DNA of 5,868 nucleotides, from the NCBI GenBank assembly GCA_013698165.1, contig JACCVN010000555.1, forward strand, positions 1-5,868, given 5' to 3'. Source of the DNA: Parachlamydiaceae bacterium (GTDB taxonomy: Bacteria > Chlamydiota > Chlamydiia > Chlamydiales > Parachlamydiaceae). Within the stretch, counting starts at the first letter, position 1. Each line of letters opens with the position of its first letter. Position numbers and translations under genes: made by a program. This document shows, piece by piece, positions 4,654 to 5,868 of the stretch. The notes beneath the pieces were generated by a model. That model ran no database searches. It saw nothing but the letters and a program-made list of their open reading frames with translations, and had not been told where the DNA came from.

Positions 4654-4733
4654 GTCTCGACATTAGGATTTTTGAGGGTGCTAGACGCAAAAGGTTGCAT
4701 CAATTACCCCCCTTAAAATCCTAAAGGCGAGAC
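4654..4733. repeat. Imperfect long palindrome (family B repeat)
   Basis: Positions 4654-4680 and 4707-4733 pair at 21 of 27 positions as an inverted repeat (GTCTCG/CGAGAC and TTAGGATTTT/AAAATCCTAA are the cores). The loop is 26 nt and contains a small inner hairpin GCAA/TTGC (4687-4698). A related copy is at about 271-320. The size and structure would suit a dispersed palindromic repeat. The left arm ends in GAGGGTG and the right arm begins CCCCCC, so G/C runs flank the loop. There is no clear reading frame through it. Confidence 0.65.
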
Positions 4734-4832
4734 TTGCCCACTTTTGTACACATTTATCTTGCGCTTTTTGCTCGGCTTCATTACCATAATGCCAGAATAC
4801 AAACATAACACCTATAGTCGAGGGATTGAGCA

Positions 4833-4970
4833 GTGAAGCGTACCTACCAAGGCAGCAAACGTTGCCGCAAATCAGTACATGGATTTCGTAAGAGAATGAA
4901 AACCGCTAACGGTCGCAAGATCATTAATCGCCGCCGAAGCCAAGGCCGCAAGTTCCTTACAAGGGCGTGA
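4833..4970 (+). CDS. rpmH: 50S ribosomal protein L34
   Basis: A 45-residue basic protein starts MKRTYQGSKR and continues CRKSVHGFRKRMKTANGRK, then IINRRRSQGRKFLTRA, the normal L34 pattern and length. The start is GTG at 4833, preceded by GAGGG (4820-4824) at 8 nt. L34 sits in the large subunit next to 23S rRNA. The stop TGA (4968-4970) overlaps the GTG of rnpA (4967), a 4-nt overlap (GTGA), which means coupled translation. rpmH-rnpA is the usual pair in bacteria. One oddity: the codon set is very arginine-rich (CGC/CGT), as expected for this protein. Confidence 0.96.
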   Translation: MKRTYQGSKRCRKSVHGFRKRMKTANGRKIINRRRSQGRKFLTRA

Positions 4971-5299
4971 TTTTTAGCTTTCCGAAGGCTGTACGCTTGC
5001 GGTCGCGTCGCGACTATAAGCGTATGGCCAAGCATTTCTCCCGCCATGAAGGCAATTTCCTTATTATTGATGAAAAAATAAGTCGTCTCCCTGAGATCCG
5101 CCTAGGGATCACAGTCACGAAACGCTTTGGCGATGCGCACCATCGCAATCGACTAAAAAGAATTGTGCGTGAAGCTTTTAGACTTTGCTATGCCGATTTG
5201 CGTAAGGGGATCGATATCAATGTCAGGCCCCTTGTAAAGGCGCGCCTGGCAACAGTGCTTGAAATCCAAAGTGAACTCAAGAAGTTTTTTGGTTCTTGA
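4967..5299 (+). CDS. rnpA: Ribonuclease P protein component
   Basis: RNase P protein (110 residues) assists the RNA subunit in removing 5' leaders from pre-tRNAs. The conserved RNR signature is present at 60-72 (RNRLKRIVREAFR), with the preceding strand RLGITVTKRFG (45-55), the early FPKAVRLRSRRDY (5-17) and a C-terminal helix (LEIQSELKKFFGS). The start is GTG at 4967, overlapping the rpmH stop by 4 nt. The AAGGG just before it is too close (1 nt) to be a normal ribosome-binding site, so translation is probably coupled to rpmH. Length is normal. The RNase P RNA gene is not in the window. Confidence 0.94.
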   Translation: MIFSFPKAVRLRSRRDYKRMAKHFSRHEGNFLIIDEKISRLPEIRLGITVTKRFGDAHHRNRLKRIVREAFRLCYADLRKGIDINVRPLVKARLATVLEIQSELKKFFGS

Positions 5300-5302
5300 T
5301 TT

Positions 5303-5868
5303 ATGAAGCACCCCTTAAATGAACATCAGCAGAGGGCTGTAGAAGCCGTTGAGGGGCGTGTTCTTATATTAGCCGGTGCCGGCAGTGGGAAAACGCGTGT
5401 GTTGACACATCGCATCGCCCACCTTATCAATCATTTGCAAGTCTCCCCAAAATCAATTCTTGGCTTAACGTTTACAAATAAGGCCGCTGCCGAAATGCGG
5501 CATCGTGTTGCCGATTTGGTGCCATCATCTTCCGCCAAGCAAGTGACCCTGTCAACTTTTCATAGTTTTTGTTTATGTATTTTGCGCAGTGACATTTGTC
5601 GCTTAGGCTATACAGAGAAATTTAGCCTGTATGATGAGCATGATGTCAAAAGGTTGATCAATTACATTGCACGCGATATTTTAGAAGTCGATACCGAAAT
5701 GCCATCGATGGCCAAAGCGCAATCGTTGATTTGCCAAGCGAAAACCCGCGGCGATCGACCTGAGGCAATTAATGATCCCACTTCGCAATGGCATCAAGAG
5801 TTTACCCGCACCCTGTATAGGCGTTTAGACGATGCAATGCGTGCCTACAATGCCGTTGATTTTGATCG
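5303..5868 (+). CDS. Rep/PcrA/UvrD-family DNA helicase (N-terminal part, cut by right edge)
   Basis: The frame opens at an ATG at 5303, 3 nt after the rnpA stop, and runs open to the window end (188 codons). The Q motif is LNEHQQRAV (5-13), Walker A is GAGSGKT (25-31), motif Ia is LTFTNKAAAEMRHRV (55-69), motif Ib is STFHSFCLCILR (84-95), and SLYDEHD (108-114) matches the Rep-type segment. The last visible residues NAVDFD are the start of motif II (DFDDL in Rep/PcrA). This is a superfamily 1A 3'-5' helicase, used in repair or replication restart. The DFD form points to Rep/PcrA rather than classical UvrD, which has DFAE. No Shine-Dalgarno sequence is evident; coupling to rnpA is likely. The C-terminal half, needed to decide between UvrD, Rep and PcrA, is outside. 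Confidence 0.92.
   Translation, partial: MKHPLNEHQQRAVEAVEGRVLILAGAGSGKTRVLTHRIAHLINHLQVSPKSILGLTFTNKAAAEMRHRVADLVPSSSAKQVTLSTFHSFCLCILRSDICRLGYTEKFSLYDEHDVKRLINYIARDILEVDTEMPSMAKAQSLICQAKTRGDRPEAINDPTSQWHQEFTRTLYRRLDDAMRAYNAVDFD

Larger units (their letters stand above)
4369..4832. other. 464-bp divergent intergenic region between rpmJ and rpmH
   Basis: The region holds a good minus-strand promoter for rpmJ (4418-4447) and a long imperfect palindrome (4654-4733). The rpmH promoter should lie between about 4734 and 4810. Candidates there are weak: a CATAAT at 4785-4790 has TTGCGC at 4759-4764 with 20 bp between, which is too long. I see no gene in the region. Positions 4450-4650 hold nothing I can name beyond a short GACTT-rich stretch at 4549-4578. 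Confidence 0.5.

Noticed and set aside
4844..5047. Minus-strand frame of 67 codons
   Set aside because: It is antisense to rpmH and rnpA, which are unmistakable.

Overview
The window looks like part of a chromosome from a Chlamydiae-type bacterium, probably an environmental (Parachlamydia/Waddlia-like) lineage. The main evidence is the ribosomal cluster. rpmJ-rpsN on the minus strand stands back to back with rpmH-rnpA on the plus strand, and as I recall Chlamydia has the same four genes in this divergent arrangement. The L36 protein is of the Chlamydia-like Cys-free type, starting MKV and containing PSKGDK and RRKGRLYV. The phylum call is inference from gene content; no 16S gene or other decisive marker is present.

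Layout, left to right. Positions 1-111 hold the start of a minus-strand membrane-anchored protein that runs off the left edge. Positions 112-854 have no convincing gene but are full of repeats: a 23-bp motif in three copies, two of which form the ends of a nested palindromic, MITE-like element (483-646); one copy of a second dispersed repeat (about 271-320); and a GC-rich cluster of hairpins (717-842). Positions 855-1943 (minus) hold an exported, Q/P-rich chlamydial-type protein whose frame is cut by one in-frame TGA, leaving a 107-aa secreted N-terminal part and a 249-aa C-terminal part with two related domains. A very good sigma70-like promoter drives it.

Positions 2037-3668 (minus) form a compact operon of an Asp23/Gls24-family protein, an AmaP-like two-TM membrane anchor and an MnmM (YtqB)-family tRNA methyltransferase. 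Its promoter lies just after the rpsN terminator, and its leader can fold into a hairpin. The first two genes match the Asp23-AmaP envelope-stress module of Gram-positive bacteria; the third would complete the mnm5s2U wobble modification.

Positions 3792-4447 (minus) are promoter, rpmJ (L36), rpsN (S14) and a strong UUCG-loop terminator. Positions 4369-4832 are the divergent intergenic region, with an imperfect 80-bp palindrome related to the repeat near 280-320. Positions 4833-5868 (plus) are rpmH (L34), rnpA (RNase P protein) and the first 188 codons of a Rep/PcrA/UvrD-type helicase, packed with a 4-nt overlap and a 3-nt gap and so probably one transcription unit.

I found no new defence system, CRISPR array, tRNA or rRNA. 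The items most worth a second look are the repeat families in the non-coding parts, the in-frame stop, and the Asp23-AmaP pair in a bacterium of this type.
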